This document shows, one piece after another, positions 1 through 8,912 of a stretch of DNA of 64,000 bases. The stretch is from Streptococcus tangpeifui. Its GTDB lineage: Bacteria; Bacillota; Bacilli; Lactobacillales; Streptococcaceae. The position numbers and the translations under genes are program-made. Every line of letters begins with the position of its first letter. Positions within the stretch are counted from its first letter, which is position 1. Location: contig NZ_JAAKDU010000001.1 of NCBI RefSeq assembly GCF_011038795.1, positions 62,001 to 126,000 on the forward strand, in the 5' to 3' direction. Under the pieces are notes generated by a model. That model did no database searches. It saw only the letters and a program-made list of their open reading frames with translations, and had not been told where the DNA came from.

Positions 1-438
1 GACGAGAGCAAGGTCCTGCCAACAATCAAGAGTCGCTGTCAGATTTTTCGTTTTCCAAAGAATCAAGAGTATTTAAAAAATCGCTTGGAGCAAAATGGTC
101 TTTTAAAAGCTAAGGCTAGCTTGATTGCCGCTGTGGCTGATGATGAAGCTTCAGCGTTAGCGTTGACAGAAATGACTAAATTTGACGACTTGTGTCGCAG
201 TTTAGAAAAATTTATTGCTGGCTTAGATAAGGATCCTGACCAGTCTTTTTTGCAAGTGACACGTCTAGCTAGTTTAGTAACTGATAAAGCGGAGCAAGAT
301 TTGGCTTTTAAACTCTTGCTGGTGATGCTGGGACGGACTCGGCAACCTCGTCAGGTTACTAAGGTTTATCAAGCTAGACAGATGTGGCTTAGTAATGTCA
401 GTTTTCAAAATGTTTTAGAATATATGGTGTTAGAATGA
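1..438 (+). CDS. holB: DNA polymerase III subunit delta' (3' part)
   Basis: The reading frame is open from the first base, so the gene's 5' end lies outside the window. The visible 145 residues are the C-terminal part of the clamp-loader delta' subunit, which helps load the beta sliding clamp on DNA. The segment VLPTIKSRCQIFRF at the start is the typical end of the AAA+ ATPase part (sensor 2 side, 'T..SRCQ.'), and a helical collar domain follows. The stop overlaps the ATG of ricT by four bases (ATGA), so the genes are translationally coupled. The order holB-ricT-yabA-rsmI is usual in streptococci and supports the call. Confidence 0.85.
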   Translation, partial: DESKVLPTIKSRCQIFRFPKNQEYLKNRLEQNGLLKAKASLIAAVADDEASALALTEMTKFDDLCRSLEKFIAGLDKDPDQSFLQVTRLASLVTDKAEQDLAFKLLLVMLGRTRQPRQVTKVYQARQMWLSNVSFQNVLEYMVLE

Positions 439-1235
439 CAGAAGTAATAGGGGTAAAATATGAGGAAAATGATCTCATTTCCTATGTTTTGCCAGACCAA
501 ACTTATGAAAAAAAAGATTTAGTGGTGGTTCGCTTGCGTAAGGGCAATCGTCTGGCTCAGGTGGTTCAGGCTAATATTGATTTAAAAGAAGCTGATCTGC
601 CTGTTAAGATGGATCGGGTTCTAGGGCTGGCCCGGCAAGAGGATCTTGACCGCCATCAAGCTAATCGTCGTTATGCTCATGATAATATAGCGGCGGTTAA
701 TCAGATGATTACCAAATGTCAATTAGATATGAAGCTCGTTAATATTGCCTTTCCTTTGGATCGCAGTCATGTCTTCATTTCCTTTACAGCTGAGCATCGG
801 GTGGATTTCAGACAGTTGCTTAAGGATCTAGCTGCTCATTTCCGAGCACGGATTGAATTGCGGCAGATTAATACCCGTGAGGAAGCGAAAATCTTTGGCG
901 GTCTGGGTCCTTGCGGCCGCCCCCTTTGCTGTTCCAGTTTCCTCGGTGATTTTCCGCCGGTTTCGATTAAGATGGTTAAGAATCAAGGCCTTTCTCTCAA
1001 TACTGGTAAGACAACTGGCCTTTGTGGTCGTTTGCTCTGTTGTCTCAGTTTTGAAGATGATTTTTACCGAGAAGCCAAGCAGAAATTTCCTGATTTCGGC
1101 AGCCCAGTAGAGACTGCTGAAGGTAGGGGGACTGTGGCAGGGATGGATGTCTTTGCTGAAACTGTTAAGGTTCGTTTTGAAGATCGGGCTAGCTTGTTGA
1201 CCTATAGTTTGGAGGAGATTAGCTTACATGGATAA
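435..1235 (+). CDS. ricT: PSP1-domain regulatory protein RicT (YaaT)
   Basis: 266 residues, the usual length for the PSP1/YaaT family. Two cysteine clusters are visible, CGRPLCC starting near C160 and CGRLLCC starting near C197. In Bacillus the equivalent cysteines help bind iron-sulfur clusters in the RicA-RicF-RicT complex, which stimulates RNase Y mRNA processing. That role is known from Bacillus and is only inferred here. The ATG overlaps the holB stop, and the 3' end overlaps yabA by eight bases, so this is one compact operon. Confidence 0.85.
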   Translation: MTEVIGVKYEENDLISYVLPDQTYEKKDLVVVRLRKGNRLAQVVQANIDLKEADLPVKMDRVLGLARQEDLDRHQANRRYAHDNIAAVNQMITKCQLDMKLVNIAFPLDRSHVFISFTAEHRVDFRQLLKDLAAHFRARIELRQINTREEAKIFGGLGPCGRPLCCSSFLGDFPPVSIKMVKNQGLSLNTGKTTGLCGRLLCCLSFEDDFYREAKQKFPDFGSPVETAEGRGTVAGMDVFAETVKVRFEDRASLLTYSLEEISLHG

Positions 1236-1548
1236 AAATGAACTCTTTGCTGCCTTCGACGATGTTTCCAATAATTTGATGGAAAATTTTGCTCAGGTCG
1301 AATTGATGAAGAAGAAGATGCAGGAAATCATGGAGGAAAATTCCCAGCTGCGGTTGGAAAATGCCAAACTGCGGGAACGTCTATCTGATGTCGATGAGAA
1401 AATGCCTGCCAAATCTTTCAGTCAGGGCCGAGAAAATTTAGAGTCTATCTATGAGGATGGTTTTCATGTCTGCAACAATGATTATGGCAAACGCCGTGAT
1501 AATAACGAAGATTGTCTCTTTTGTATGGAATTATTGAACAGGGAGTAG
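1228..1548 (+). CDS. yabA: Replication initiation control protein YabA
   Basis: 106 residues. The N-terminal half is a leucine/glutamate-rich coiled coil (about residues 20-55), used in the family for oligomerisation. The C-terminal part carries a His/Cys zinc-binding pattern (HVCNN...CLFC, about residues 79-98). In Firmicutes YabA binds DnaA and DnaN and prevents over-initiation at oriC. It sits directly behind holB and ricT and three bases before rsmI, as in other streptococci. Confidence 0.9.
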   Translation: MDKNELFAAFDDVSNNLMENFAQVELMKKKMQEIMEENSQLRLENAKLRERLSDVDEKMPAKSFSQGRENLESIYEDGFHVCNNDYGKRRDNNEDCLFCMELLNRE

Positions 1549-1551
1549 GGC

Positions 1552-2418
1552 ATGCAGCTGCAAAAATCTTTTAAGGGAGAAGAGGGGACAGGAAAGCTCT
1601 ACCTCGTGCCGACTCCAATCGGAAACTTGCAGGATATGACCTATCGCTCGGTAGAAATCCTCAAATCTGTTGATTTTATCTGTGCCGAGGATACTAGGAA
1701 TACTGGCCTTCTGCTCAAGCATTTTGAAATTGCTACCAAGCAGATTTCCTTCCATGAACACAATGCTTATGAGAAGATTCCGGCTCTCTTGAATTTGCTG
1801 TTGGCTGGGAAAAATTTAGCTCAAGTTTCCGATGCCGGTCTACCTAGCATTTCTGACCCAGGTCATGATTTGGTGCAAGCAGCTATTGAACAGGGGATTT
1901 CTGTGGTTGCCTTGCCGGGGGCTTCGGCTGGGATTACAGCCTTGATTGCCAGTGGTCTAGCTCCTCAGCCTCATGTCTTTTATGGTTTTTTACCGCGCAA
2001 GAAGGGGCAGCAGGAGGAATTCTTCAAACAGAAGCTAACCTATCCAGAAACACAGATTTTTTATGAATCTCCTTATCGCTTAGTGGATACTCTGACCAAT
2101 ATGAGATCAATCTATGGCGACCGCCAAGTGGTCTTGGTGAGGGAACTGACCAAGATTTATGAGGAATATCAGCGGGGATCAATTTCTGAAATCCTCGTCC
2201 ATCTGGCGCATACTCCTGCCAAGGGGGAGTGTCTCTTGATTGTCTCTGGCTCGAGTGGTCAGCAAGCACAAGCTGCTGAGCTGGATGATTCGGCGATTAC
2301 AGGTTTAGTGGAAGAAGCGATTGCTCAGGGTGTCAAGCCCAATAAGGCCATTAAAGAAGTCGCTAAGACTTATCAGCTCAACCGCCAAGAGGTTTATAAG
2401 CTTTATCACGATTTATAA
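1552..2418 (+). CDS. rsmI: 16S rRNA C1402 2'-O-methyltransferase RsmI
   Basis: 288 residues, normal for RsmI. The N-terminal tetrapyrrole-methylase fold shows LVPTPIGNLQDMT, the signature CAEDTRNTGLLLKHF and the downstream VALPGASA loop that lines the SAM pocket. It 2'-O-methylates C1402 in the ribosomal P-site region of 16S rRNA. The start at 1552 is close to the yabA stop, with GGGAGTAGGGC acting as RBS. It is the last gene of the cluster. Confidence 0.9.
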   Translation: MQLQKSFKGEEGTGKLYLVPTPIGNLQDMTYRSVEILKSVDFICAEDTRNTGLLLKHFEIATKQISFHEHNAYEKIPALLNLLLAGKNLAQVSDAGLPSISDPGHDLVQAAIEQGISVVALPGASAGITALIASGLAPQPHVFYGFLPRKKGQQEEFFKQKLTYPETQIFYESPYRLVDTLTNMRSIYGDRQVVLVRELTKIYEEYQRGSISEILVHLAHTPAKGECLLIVSGSSGQQAQAAELDDSAITGLVEEAIAQGVKPNKAIKEVAKTYQLNRQEVYKLYHDL

Positions 2419-2594
2419 GGATCAGGCATTTTTGGCATGGATTCATAAATTGATAGACAAACAAAACACTTCTATTGGAACTAGTATAAGTAGGAAAACA
2501 GGAGTGTTTTTAGTATACCTAAATTGTCAAATTAGCTTGGGCAAACTGACTTAGAAAAATTTGATGAAGTATTTGATAGTTGGAAGACTTATGT

Positions 2595-2749
2595 GGGATT
2601 GTATTTTTGCCATCTTTGTCAAGAGTTGCATACTGGATGGCTTATGTTCGAGTTTGAGGGCACCGGAAGAATAATAAGCTTATTCGCCCCTTGCTCCAAT
2701 TATGCTGACTTAAAAATTAACTCATATTCTAGTCCACAGGAGGTGGCCC
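2595..2749 (+). pseudogene. Probable remnant of citrate synthase 3' end (citZ relic)
   Basis: No intact gene lies between rsmI and icd, but three frames carry successive pieces of a citrate-synthase-like C-terminus. In one frame (2595-2657) there is [11 protein letters not shown], in another FEGTG, then NNKLIRP (2670-2690), then [13 protein letters not shown] running up to the icd RBS. Family members end in a pattern of the type 'SR..(G/Y)W.AH...NN.LIRP...Y'. The pieces are in the right order and directly upstream of icd, where citZ lies in related streptococci. The frame changes mean it cannot be translated as one protein. The identification rests on short motifs only. Confidence 0.5.
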
Positions 2750-2751
2750 TT

Positions 2752-3933
2752 ATGTCTGAAAAAATTTTTATGAAAAAAGGCGCTTTACAGGTGCCTGATT
2801 ATCCAATTATTTCTTATATCCAAGGGGATGGTATCGGTCAGGATATCTGGAAAAATGTCCGTCGCATTATTGATGAAGTCATAAAAAAGGTTTATGCAGG
2901 CTGCCGCCAGATTGACTGGCAAGAGGTCTTGGCGGGTGAAAAGGCCTTTACCTTGACTGGTCAATCTTTGCCGAAGCAGACTTTGTCTGTGATTAAAGAA
3001 AATCTGATTGCTATCAAGGGACCTTTGGGGACGCCAGTCGGACAAGGCAGACGTTCGCTTAACGTAGCTCTGCGTCAAGAATTAGATCTCTTTGCCTGTG
3101 TGCGTCCTATCCGTTATTTCAAGGGTGTGCCCAGCCCGCTCAAGGAACCTGAAAAAACTCAGATGACCATCTTTCGTGAAAATACCGAAGATATTTATGC
3201 AGGTATTGAATGGGAGGTCGGAACGGCGGAGGTTAAAAAAGTTATCAATTTCTTACAAGAAGAAATGGCTGTCAAGAAGATTCGCTTCCCTGAGACCTCA
3301 GCCATTGGCATCAAACCGATTTCAGTTCAGGGAAGTGAAAGGCTGATTCGTTCTGCTATAGATTATGCTCTGACCCATGGTCTAACAAAAGTCACCCTAG
3401 TCCATAAGGGAAATATTCAAAAATTTACCGAGGGTGGTTTCAGAAAATGGGGCTATGAATTGGCCCAGCGAGACTATGCCGAAGCCCTTGCAGATGGCTG
3501 CTTGGTCATCGATGATATCATTGCTGATAATTTCTTTCAGCAGATATTGCTTCATCCGGAAAACTTTCAAGTGGTGGCTCTGACTAATCTTAACGGCGAT
3601 TACGCCAGTGATGCTTTAGCTGCACAGGTTGGTGGAATTGGCATTTCCCCGGGTGCTAATATCAACTATGAAACGGGTCATGCTATTTTTGAAGCGACCC
3701 ATGGAACGGCACCGGATATTGCAGGTCAGAATAAGGCTAATCCTTGTTCCTTGCTCTTATCAGCTGTTATGATGTTGGACTACATGGGATGGACAGAAGC
3801 TGCCGATCAGATTGAAGCTGCGCTAGAAGAAACGATTCAGGCCAAACAGGTCACGGCTGATTTTGCTTCTGCTATGGATGTTGAGGCCCTCTCGACTAGC
3901 GATTTTGCTCAGAAGATTATTGACAAACTTTAA
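2752..3933 (+). CDS. icd: NADP-dependent isocitrate dehydrogenase
   Basis: 393 residues from the ATG at 2752, placed after a strong RBS (AGGAGG at 2738-2743). The open frame continues upstream but only into relic sequence. Family motifs are YIQGDGIG near the N-terminus, the substrate-phosphate loop around [40 protein letters not shown] and the nucleotide-binding region [12 protein letters not shown]. It converts isocitrate to 2-oxoglutarate and NADPH, supplying glutamate synthesis. Related streptococci have citZ and acn beside it. Here only a citZ-like relic is visible, so the source of isocitrate is unclear from this window. Confidence 0.92.
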   Translation: MSEKIFMKKGALQVPDYPIISYIQGDGIGQDIWKNVRRIIDEVIKKVYAGCRQIDWQEVLAGEKAFTLTGQSLPKQTLSVIKENLIAIKGPLGTPVGQGRRSLNVALRQELDLFACVRPIRYFKGVPSPLKEPEKTQMTIFRENTEDIYAGIEWEVGTAEVKKVINFLQEEMAVKKIRFPETSAIGIKPISVQGSERLIRSAIDYALTHGLTKVTLVHKGNIQKFTEGGFRKWGYELAQRDYAEALADGCLVIDDIIADNFFQQILLHPENFQVVALTNLNGDYASDALAAQVGGIGISPGANINYETGHAIFEATHGTAPDIAGQNKANPCSLLLSAVMMLDYMGWTEAADQIEAALEETIQAKQVTADFASAMDVEALSTSDFAQKIIDKL

Positions 3934-4090
3934 GACAGGAGACAGGCTAACCGACGAAAAAATGTTAGTATGATTTTATTCTATTTACCTGTACTGGCTG
4001 GACAAGTGATTCATCTTAATCATATTAGCAGTCAGTAGCTAATTGGCTCTCTCAAAGTTGGCTATAAAACTTTCAGTTTTAAGAATTAGT
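3934..4090. other. Non-coding stretch after icd
   Basis: No gene and no clear terminator with a U-tract were recognised between the icd stop and the repeat that begins at 4091. The sequence is AT-rich with weak local inverted repeats only. Confidence 0.4.
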
Positions 4091-4330
4091 CCCAGCAGCT
4101 CAAAAGGCTGGGAACAAACTTGTCCAGTATTTCTGTTTTGGAATAACCTCTTAGCACAATGGTTGGGAGCAAGACTTGTTGGCTATGCCAGCAACTTAGT
4201 CTTACCCCTGCACAGTTCATGACGTGCTTTAGCACCAATGAATCACTGCTGGCTGGTTTTGGTTTTCCTTTTGCCACAAGTCCAAAGCGGAAAACTAAAC
4301 GAATGTGATGACCATCGTTCATCTTATTTC
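4091..4330 (+). repeat. Dispersed intergenic repeat, copy A
   Basis: About 240 bp that begins with the hairpin CCCAGC...GCTGGG (4091-4112). It goes on to a region matching, in the opposite orientation, 60030-60245. Shared segments include GCACAGTTCATGA(C/G)GTGC, TTTAGCACCAATGAA, CCTTTTGCCACAAG and CAAAGCGGAAAA. The two copies are clearly diverged. The core has a hairpin (imperfect here, perfect in copy B). There is no plausible protein in it. It looks like a non-autonomous intergenic element. Confidence 0.65.
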
Positions 4331-4603
4331 CATCTCAAAAGCTCCCTCAGACCTCTTGAACTGTGCGGGAGTGGGTTAAAAAGATTTGGGAGACCTTTGT
4401 AATCGGGAAATGAAGCCTGCAAAGTAAGTGTCAAAAACGGTCTGGGGGGAGATCGTTTCAGATTATCACTTTAAAACCAGAACGTAGTGAGAACCAAAAT
4501 TTTCAATTTTGGGGTTGATCCCACTCTTTTTTCACCTATTAATTATCTTTTCTTGCTAATATTCGGCTTTAGCTAAAATAAAGGAATCGTTTTCATGAAA
4601 ATC
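4331..4603. other. Non-coding stretch before serC
   Basis: No gene seen. It contains an inverted repeat, CCAAAATT-TTC-AATTTTGG near 4494-4512, followed by TGATCCCACTCTTTTTTCACC. This looks like part of an intergenic repeat or a weak terminator. The right end holds the serC promoter. Confidence 0.4.
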
Positions 4604-4633
4604 TTTACAAGATTCAGACAACTATGCTACAAT
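4604..4633 (+). promoter_or_regulatory. serC promoter
   Basis: TTTACA at 4604-4609 and TACAAT at 4628-4633, separated by 18 bases, about 30 bases before the serC start. RBS GGAGGTG precedes the ATG at 4663. Confidence 0.55.
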
Positions 4634-4662
4634 AAAGCCATTAAAATTTTGGAGGTGTCGTT

Positions 4663-5757
4663 ATGACTGTTTACAATTTCTCAGCAGGACCTGCTACTTT
4701 ACCTAAACCAGTTTTAGAACAAGCACGTGATGAGCTGCTTGATTATCAAGGTTCCGGAATGTCCGTGCTAGAAATGTCCCATCGCTCTCCAGAATTCGAC
4801 AAAATTATTAAAGATGCGGAAAAACTCTTGCGAGAACTGATGGCTATTCCTGATAATTACAAGGTCATGTTCTTGCAGGGTGGGGCTTCCCTCCAATTCA
4901 CCATGGTACCGCTCAATCTTGCTCAAGGTAAGAAGGCTTATTATTTAGTCGGCGGTTCTTGGGGTAAGAAGGCTTACAATGAAGCTGTAAAATTATCCAA
5001 GACCATTCCTTTTGAGCCAATTCTCTTGGCCTCTTCAGAAGATACGGTCTATGATCATATTCCTGACTTTGATCCAGCCAGTATTGATAAAGATGCGGCT
5101 TATGTCCACATTACAACGAACAATACGATTGAAGGAACATCTATCTATGATCTGCCTAATACTAATGGTGTTCCAATTGTGGCCGACATGTCTTCCAATA
5201 TTTTGGCGGCTCGTTATAAGGTGGAAGATTTTGCTTTGATTTATGCTGGCGCTCAAAAAAATATTGGCCCAGCAGGGGTGACCGTGGTTATTGTCAGAGA
5301 GGATTTTCTCAATGCTCAGCCCCAATTATCTGCTATGCTGGATTATCGTATTCAGGCAGAGGCGGGTTCGCTTTACAATACGCCACCAGCTTATAGTATC
5401 TACATTTCAAAACTTGTCTTTGAATGGGTGAAGAATACTATCGGCGGAGTTGATCAGATGGCAGAGATTAATCGTGAAAAATCTGGCTTGCTCTATAATT
5501 TCATCGAGCAATCTGACTTCTATACCAGTCCTGTGAAAAATGTTAAAGACCGTTCTGTCACCAACATTCCTTTTGTGACCCCAAGTAAGGAATTGGATGC
5601 TGAATTTGTCGCTCAGGCTGATAAAATTGGCTTCAAGAATATCAAGGGTCACCGCAGTGTTGGCGGTATGCGCGCCAGTCTGTATAACGCTTTTCCAAAA
5701 CAAGGCGTTTTGGATTTGCTCGATTTCATGAAGCAGTTTGAAGATCAACATAAGTAG
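4663..5757 (+). CDS. serC: Phosphoserine aminotransferase
   Basis: 364 residues, full length. Typical features are the N-terminal [14 protein letters not shown], the MSHRSPEF segment, and the PLP-lysine region [12 protein letters not shown] (Lys near residue 197). It converts 3-phosphohydroxypyruvate and glutamate to phosphoserine, the second step of serine synthesis. It is also able to act in PLP synthesis in some bacteria. It lies one gene before serA, with a GNAT gene between them, so this is a serine biosynthesis locus. Confidence 0.95.
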   Translation: MTVYNFSAGPATLPKPVLEQARDELLDYQGSGMSVLEMSHRSPEFDKIIKDAEKLLRELMAIPDNYKVMFLQGGASLQFTMVPLNLAQGKKAYYLVGGSWGKKAYNEAVKLSKTIPFEPILLASSEDTVYDHIPDFDPASIDKDAAYVHITTNNTIEGTSIYDLPNTNGVPIVADMSSNILAARYKVEDFALIYAGAQKNIGPAGVTVVIVREDFLNAQPQLSAMLDYRIQAEAGSLYNTPPAYSIYISKLVFEWVKNTIGGVDQMAEINREKSGLLYNFIEQSDFYTSPVKNVKDRSVTNIPFVTPSKELDAEFVAQADKIGFKNIKGHRSVGGMRASLYNAFPKQGVLDLLDFMKQFEDQHK

Positions 5758-5803
5758 AGAATGGAACTAATCCCTTTTTGATATGTGTAAGTAGGAGAGA
5801 ATA

Positions 5804-6352
5804 ATGGAAATTCGTCTGGCCCATCCGAACGAAGTGGACAAAATCATGACAATTATTGAAGAAGCGAGGAGCTACTTGGCTCAATCAGGTAGTGACCAAT
5901 GGCAAAATGGTTATCCGAGTCAAGAGGATATCTTTGAAGATGTCCTCGAGGGACACGCTTGGGTGGGCCTAGAGGAAGGACTCTTGGTGGCCTATGCTGC
6001 AGTTATTGAAGGTCATGAACCTGCCTACGATGGTATTTATGATGGCAAGTGGGAACACAATAATTATCGTTATGTTACCTTTCATCGAATTGCTTTAGCG
6101 GATTCAGCCCGAGGACGGGGGGTGGCTCAAATCTTTTTGCAGGGTCTGATTGAAGGGCACGATGGTCCGGATTTTCGCTGTGACACACACGAGAAAAATA
6201 AGGCCATGCAGCATATCTTAGAAAAATTGGGCTATCACTACTGTGGGAAAGTTGTTTATGAGGGTGAGCGTTTGGCCTATCAAAAAATTAAGTCAAAGGC
6301 TGAAAAAGGCTTTTATCAGGAAGTGGATGAGGCTGATCATCATATCATCTAG
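5804..6352 (+). CDS. GNAT family N-acetyltransferase
   Basis: 182 residues. The acetyl-CoA binding motif A is visible as ALADSARGRGVAQIFL (about residues 98-113), with the R-G-R-G-V-A pyrophosphate loop. It is followed by a C-terminal NKAMQHILEKLGYHYCG segment typical of GNAT proteins. The substrate cannot be told from sequence. It sits between serC and serA with a good RBS (GGAGAGA), and a terminator follows. In related streptococci a GNAT gene occupies the same place, but its function in serine metabolism is not established. Confidence 0.85.
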   Translation: MEIRLAHPNEVDKIMTIIEEARSYLAQSGSDQWQNGYPSQEDIFEDVLEGHAWVGLEEGLLVAYAAVIEGHEPAYDGIYDGKWEHNNYRYVTFHRIALADSARGRGVAQIFLQGLIEGHDGPDFRCDTHEKNKAMQHILEKLGYHYCGKVVYEGERLAYQKIKSKAEKGFYQEVDEADHHII

Positions 6353-6356
6353 ACTG

Positions 6357-6401
6357 GTGAAAAGAGCTATCAGGCTAGTGTTCCTAGATAGCTCTTTTCG
6401 T
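6357..6401 (+). terminator. Intrinsic terminator after GNAT gene
   Basis: AAAGAGCTATC and GATAGCTCTTTT form an 11-bp stem with a 15-base loop, followed by a T-rich run. It separates the serC-GNAT unit from serA, which has its own RBS at 6430 (AAGGAG). Confidence 0.85.
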
Positions 6402-6439
6402 ATTAGTTCTTAGTAATAGATTATAACAAGGAGTAAATT

Positions 6440-7621
6440 ATGGTTTACAGTGTAAAAACCTTCAATAATATCAATCAAGTTGGCTTAAAAGAATTGGGGA
6501 ATAAATTTCAGGTTGATGGGGATTTAGCAGAAAACCCAGATGCTTATATTATCCGAAGTCAGAATTTGCACGATTATGCCTTTCCGAGCAATCTTAAGGC
6601 TATTGCGCGTGCCGGTGCAGGGACGAACAATATTCCGATTGATCGGGCAACAGAAAGTGGAATTGTCGTCTTTAACACCCCTGGTGCTAATGCCAATGCG
6701 GTGAAAGAGGCTGTGACAGCATCTATTCTTTTATCGGCGCGTGATTACATTTCAGCTAACGCTTGGGTTAATGGGCTTTCAGGTGCTGATGTTCCTAAAC
6801 AGATTGAAGCTGGTAAAAAACAATTTGCCGGTACTGAAATCCGTGGAAAAACACTGGGTGTTATTGGGCTTGGGGCTATCGGCGCCCGTATTGCGAATGA
6901 TGCCAGACGATTAGGCATGTCTGTTTTAGGTTATGATCCCTACGTTTCTATTGAAGCTGCTTGGAATATCTCCCACCATGTTAAGCGAGTTCAAGATATC
7001 AAGGAAATATTCGCCAATGCCGACTATATTACCATTCATGTTCCTCTGACAGACGATACCCGTGAGACCTTTAATGCCAAGGCTTTTGCCCTTATGAATA
7101 AGGGTACCGCCATTATCAACTTTGCTCGGGGAGAGTTAGTGAATCATCAAGATCTTTTTGAAGCCATTGAAGCAGGTGTGGTTAAACGCTACATCACAGA
7201 CTTTGGCAGCGAAGAATTGCTCAATAAGGACAGGATTACGGTCTTTCCGCATGTGGGCGGTTCGACAGCAGAAGCAGAGCTCAACTGTGCCATAATGGCT
7301 AGTCAGGAAATTCGTCAGTTTATCGAAACTGGTGAAATCACCAATTCAGTTAATTTTCCCAATATGCACCAAGCTCTCGAGGCCCCTTACCGTATCACTT
7401 TGATCAACCGCAATGTTCCTAATATCGTGGCTAAGATTTCGACAGCGGTTTCTGATGCTAACATCAATATTGCCAATATTCTCAACCGTTCCAAGGGGGA
7501 TTTTGCCTACACTTTGCTGGATCTAGATGAAACCGATAAAGAGAAGATTAATGCTCTAGTAGCGGCCTTTGAAGCCAGTGACAATATCATCAAGGTACGC
7601 TTGATTAAGGCTTATAAGTGA
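6440..7621 (+). CDS. serA: 3-phosphoglycerate dehydrogenase
   Basis: 393 residues, the short SerA form. It contains the NAD-binding Rossmann motif VIGLGAIGARIAND, the NFARGELVN segment with the catalytic-region Arg, and FPHVGGSTAEAE with the catalytic His. A C-terminal ACT domain (about residues 322-393, starting RITLINRNVPNIVAKI) is the usual serine-sensing regulatory domain. The enzyme starts serine synthesis from 3-phosphoglycerate. Together with serC upstream, two of the three pathway steps are present here; serB is not in the window. Confidence 0.93.
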   Translation: MVYSVKTFNNINQVGLKELGNKFQVDGDLAENPDAYIIRSQNLHDYAFPSNLKAIARAGAGTNNIPIDRATESGIVVFNTPGANANAVKEAVTASILLSARDYISANAWVNGLSGADVPKQIEAGKKQFAGTEIRGKTLGVIGLGAIGARIANDARRLGMSVLGYDPYVSIEAAWNISHHVKRVQDIKEIFANADYITIHVPLTDDTRETFNAKAFALMNKGTAIINFARGELVNHQDLFEAIEAGVVKRYITDFGSEELLNKDRITVFPHVGGSTAEAELNCAIMASQEIRQFIETGEITNSVNFPNMHQALEAPYRITLINRNVPNIVAKISTAVSDANINIANILNRSKGDFAYTLLDLDETDKEKINALVAAFEASDNIIKVRLIKAYK

Positions 7622-7639
7622 ACCCCTGTTCTTTTGCCA

Positions 7640-7674
7640 AAAACAATGTCTCTTTGAAGGCATTGTTTTTTCTA
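7640..7674 (+). terminator. Intrinsic terminator after serA
   Basis: AAAACAATG and CATTGTTTTTT form a 9-bp stem around TCTCTTTGAAGG, directly followed by Ts. Confidence 0.85.
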
Positions 7675-7719
7675 TAATTTGGTACAATAAGACCATTGAC
7701 TATGAGTTAGGAGAATCTT

Positions 7720-7950
7720 ATGGATAAAAAAGATTTAAAAGATTATCAGAAATCGTTAGGAGAGCGGTTTTATGCGCTTCATTTTACGGCCAAAGGCACA
7801 GGTATTCATGGAGTGGATATCTTGTATGTTGATTGTGAAACAGGTATAGAGTATCTTTTTGTTGGTGTCTCTGGAGGCAGTTTAATACCTTTGCTTAATC
7901 CTGATGGCAGTCCAAAAATCAATGAAAAGTGGCGAAATGGAGAATTATGA
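7720..7950 (+). CDS. Small conserved protein, DUF6440 type
   Basis: 76 residues, no signal or membrane segment. The pattern of an N-terminal helix, then DILYVDCETGIEYLFV, GGSLIPLLNPDGSPKI, is that of the DUF6440 family, in which residues near the end carry the 'G.LTPLLD..G.P' motif. The function is unknown. The gene overlaps ogt by four bases (ATGA) and is therefore probably co-translated with it. RBS TTAGGAGAATCTT precedes the ATG. Confidence 0.75.
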   Translation: MDKKDLKDYQKSLGERFYALHFTAKGTGIHGVDILYVDCETGIEYLFVGVSGGSLIPLLNPDGSPKINEKWRNGEL

Positions 7951-8441
7951 TTTGTAAACAAATCTATCAATCTCCCTTGGGACCTATTTCCTTGGTTGCT
8001 GATGGCCAAACTCTTTTAGGAGCCTGGTTTCTCGGCCAGAAATACTATGAAAGAGGTTTTGAAGAGACTGATATAGTCTTCAAGGCTAATTCTGTTCTTG
8101 AACAAGCTAAGGTTTGGCTAGATGCTTATTTTGCGGGTCAAAATCCCTCAGCTGTTGACTTTCTGGCTCCTCAAGGGACGGCTTTCCAGAAGCGGGTCTG
8201 GCGGGTTCTCGTTGCCATTCCTGCCGGATCCACCCTGACCTATGGTCAAATTGCCAAAAAACTCAACTGTCGGTCTGCCCAAGCCGTTGGTTCTGCTGTC
8301 GGAAAAAATCCCATTAGTATCTTTATCCCCTGCCATCGTGTGCTGGGGAGTCAAGGAAAGTTGACGGGTTATGCTGGTGGTCTTGATAAAAAAGCTTGGC
8401 TGCTTGAGCATGAGGGTCTGACTATCACATTGAAAAAATAA
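7947..8441 (+). CDS. ogt: Methylated-DNA--protein-cysteine methyltransferase
   Basis: 164 residues from the ATG at 7947, which has GGAG six to seven bases upstream and overlaps the preceding stop. A GTG 18 bases earlier has no suitable RBS. The active-site motif IPCHRVLG with the acceptor cysteine is present, along with GSAVGKNPI and the DNA-binding helix YGQIAKKLN. It repairs O6-alkylguanine in a suicide reaction. An intact single-domain enzyme without an Ada-type regulatory domain. Confidence 0.92.
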   Translation: MICKQIYQSPLGPISLVADGQTLLGAWFLGQKYYERGFEETDIVFKANSVLEQAKVWLDAYFAGQNPSAVDFLAPQGTAFQKRVWRVLVAIPAGSTLTYGQIAKKLNCRSAQAVGSAVGKNPISIFIPCHRVLGSQGKLTGYAGGLDKKAWLLEHEGLTITLKK

Positions 8442-8453
8442 GAGAGGAAAAAC

Positions 8454-8807
8454 ATGATTATTTTTTATCAATATCCTAAATGCACAACGTGTAAACGCGC
8501 TAAGGCAGAATTAGATGAACTTGGATGGAACTATGAAGCCATTGATATTAAGGCCAATCCGCCCAAAGCTGAGGAACTTAAGAAATGGATTGGAGACAGT
8601 GGAGGAGAGGTAAAAAAATTCTTTAACACCTTAGGCCAGTCTTATCGAGCACTTGATTTGAAGGACAAGATTGATAAAATCAGTCTGTCGGAAGCCGCTG
8701 ATTTACTAGCAGCCGACGGTATGCTGATCAAGCGACCTCTCCTCGTGAAGGACGGAAAACTCTTGCAGATTGGTTATCGTACCCCTTATAGAAATTTGAA
8801 TCTATAG
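8454..8807 (+). CDS. ArsC/Spx-family thioredoxin-fold protein
   Basis: 117 residues. The N-terminal CXXC (C10-T-T-C13) lies in YPKCTTCKRAKAEL, and the C-terminal segment has LLAADGMLIKRPLLVKDGKLLQIGY, where the Arg of 'KRPLL' is the conserved anion-binding residue. The length and 'IDIKANPP' match the YffB/YusI-like arsenate-reductase-family branch better than the transcription factor Spx. A true arsenate reductase role is not supported by any neighbouring arsenic genes. RBS GAGAGGAAAA precedes the ATG. Confidence 0.8.
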   Translation: MIIFYQYPKCTTCKRAKAELDELGWNYEAIDIKANPPKAEELKKWIGDSGGEVKKFFNTLGQSYRALDLKDKIDKISLSEAADLLAADGMLIKRPLLVKDGKLLQIGYRTPYRNLNL

Positions 8808-8816
8808 CATATTGAA

Positions 8817-8848
8817 ACCGCTTCTTGTTTTGAGGCGGCTTTTTTAAT
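8817..8848 (+). terminator. Intrinsic terminator
   Basis: Imperfect stem AACCGCTTC...GAGGCGGCTT followed by TTTTT, just after the ArsC-like gene. Confidence 0.7.
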
Positions 8849-8912
8849 AACCATTCACGACAAAATAACGCCAATTCATGATATCGATAATCCAAAAATA
8901 AAAAAAACGAGT

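Noticed and set aside
853..1110. A second frame inside ricT encoding 85 residues
   Set aside because: Shadow of ricT; composition is low-information and ricT has clear family motifs.
4086..4322. A 78-codon minus-strand frame after icd
   Set aside because: It lies entirely in the intergenic repeat, has no family features, and the inverted copy at 60 kb does not preserve the frame.
5407..5751. A 114-codon antisense frame to serC
   Set aside because: Pure antisense of a well-conserved enzyme, no RBS.
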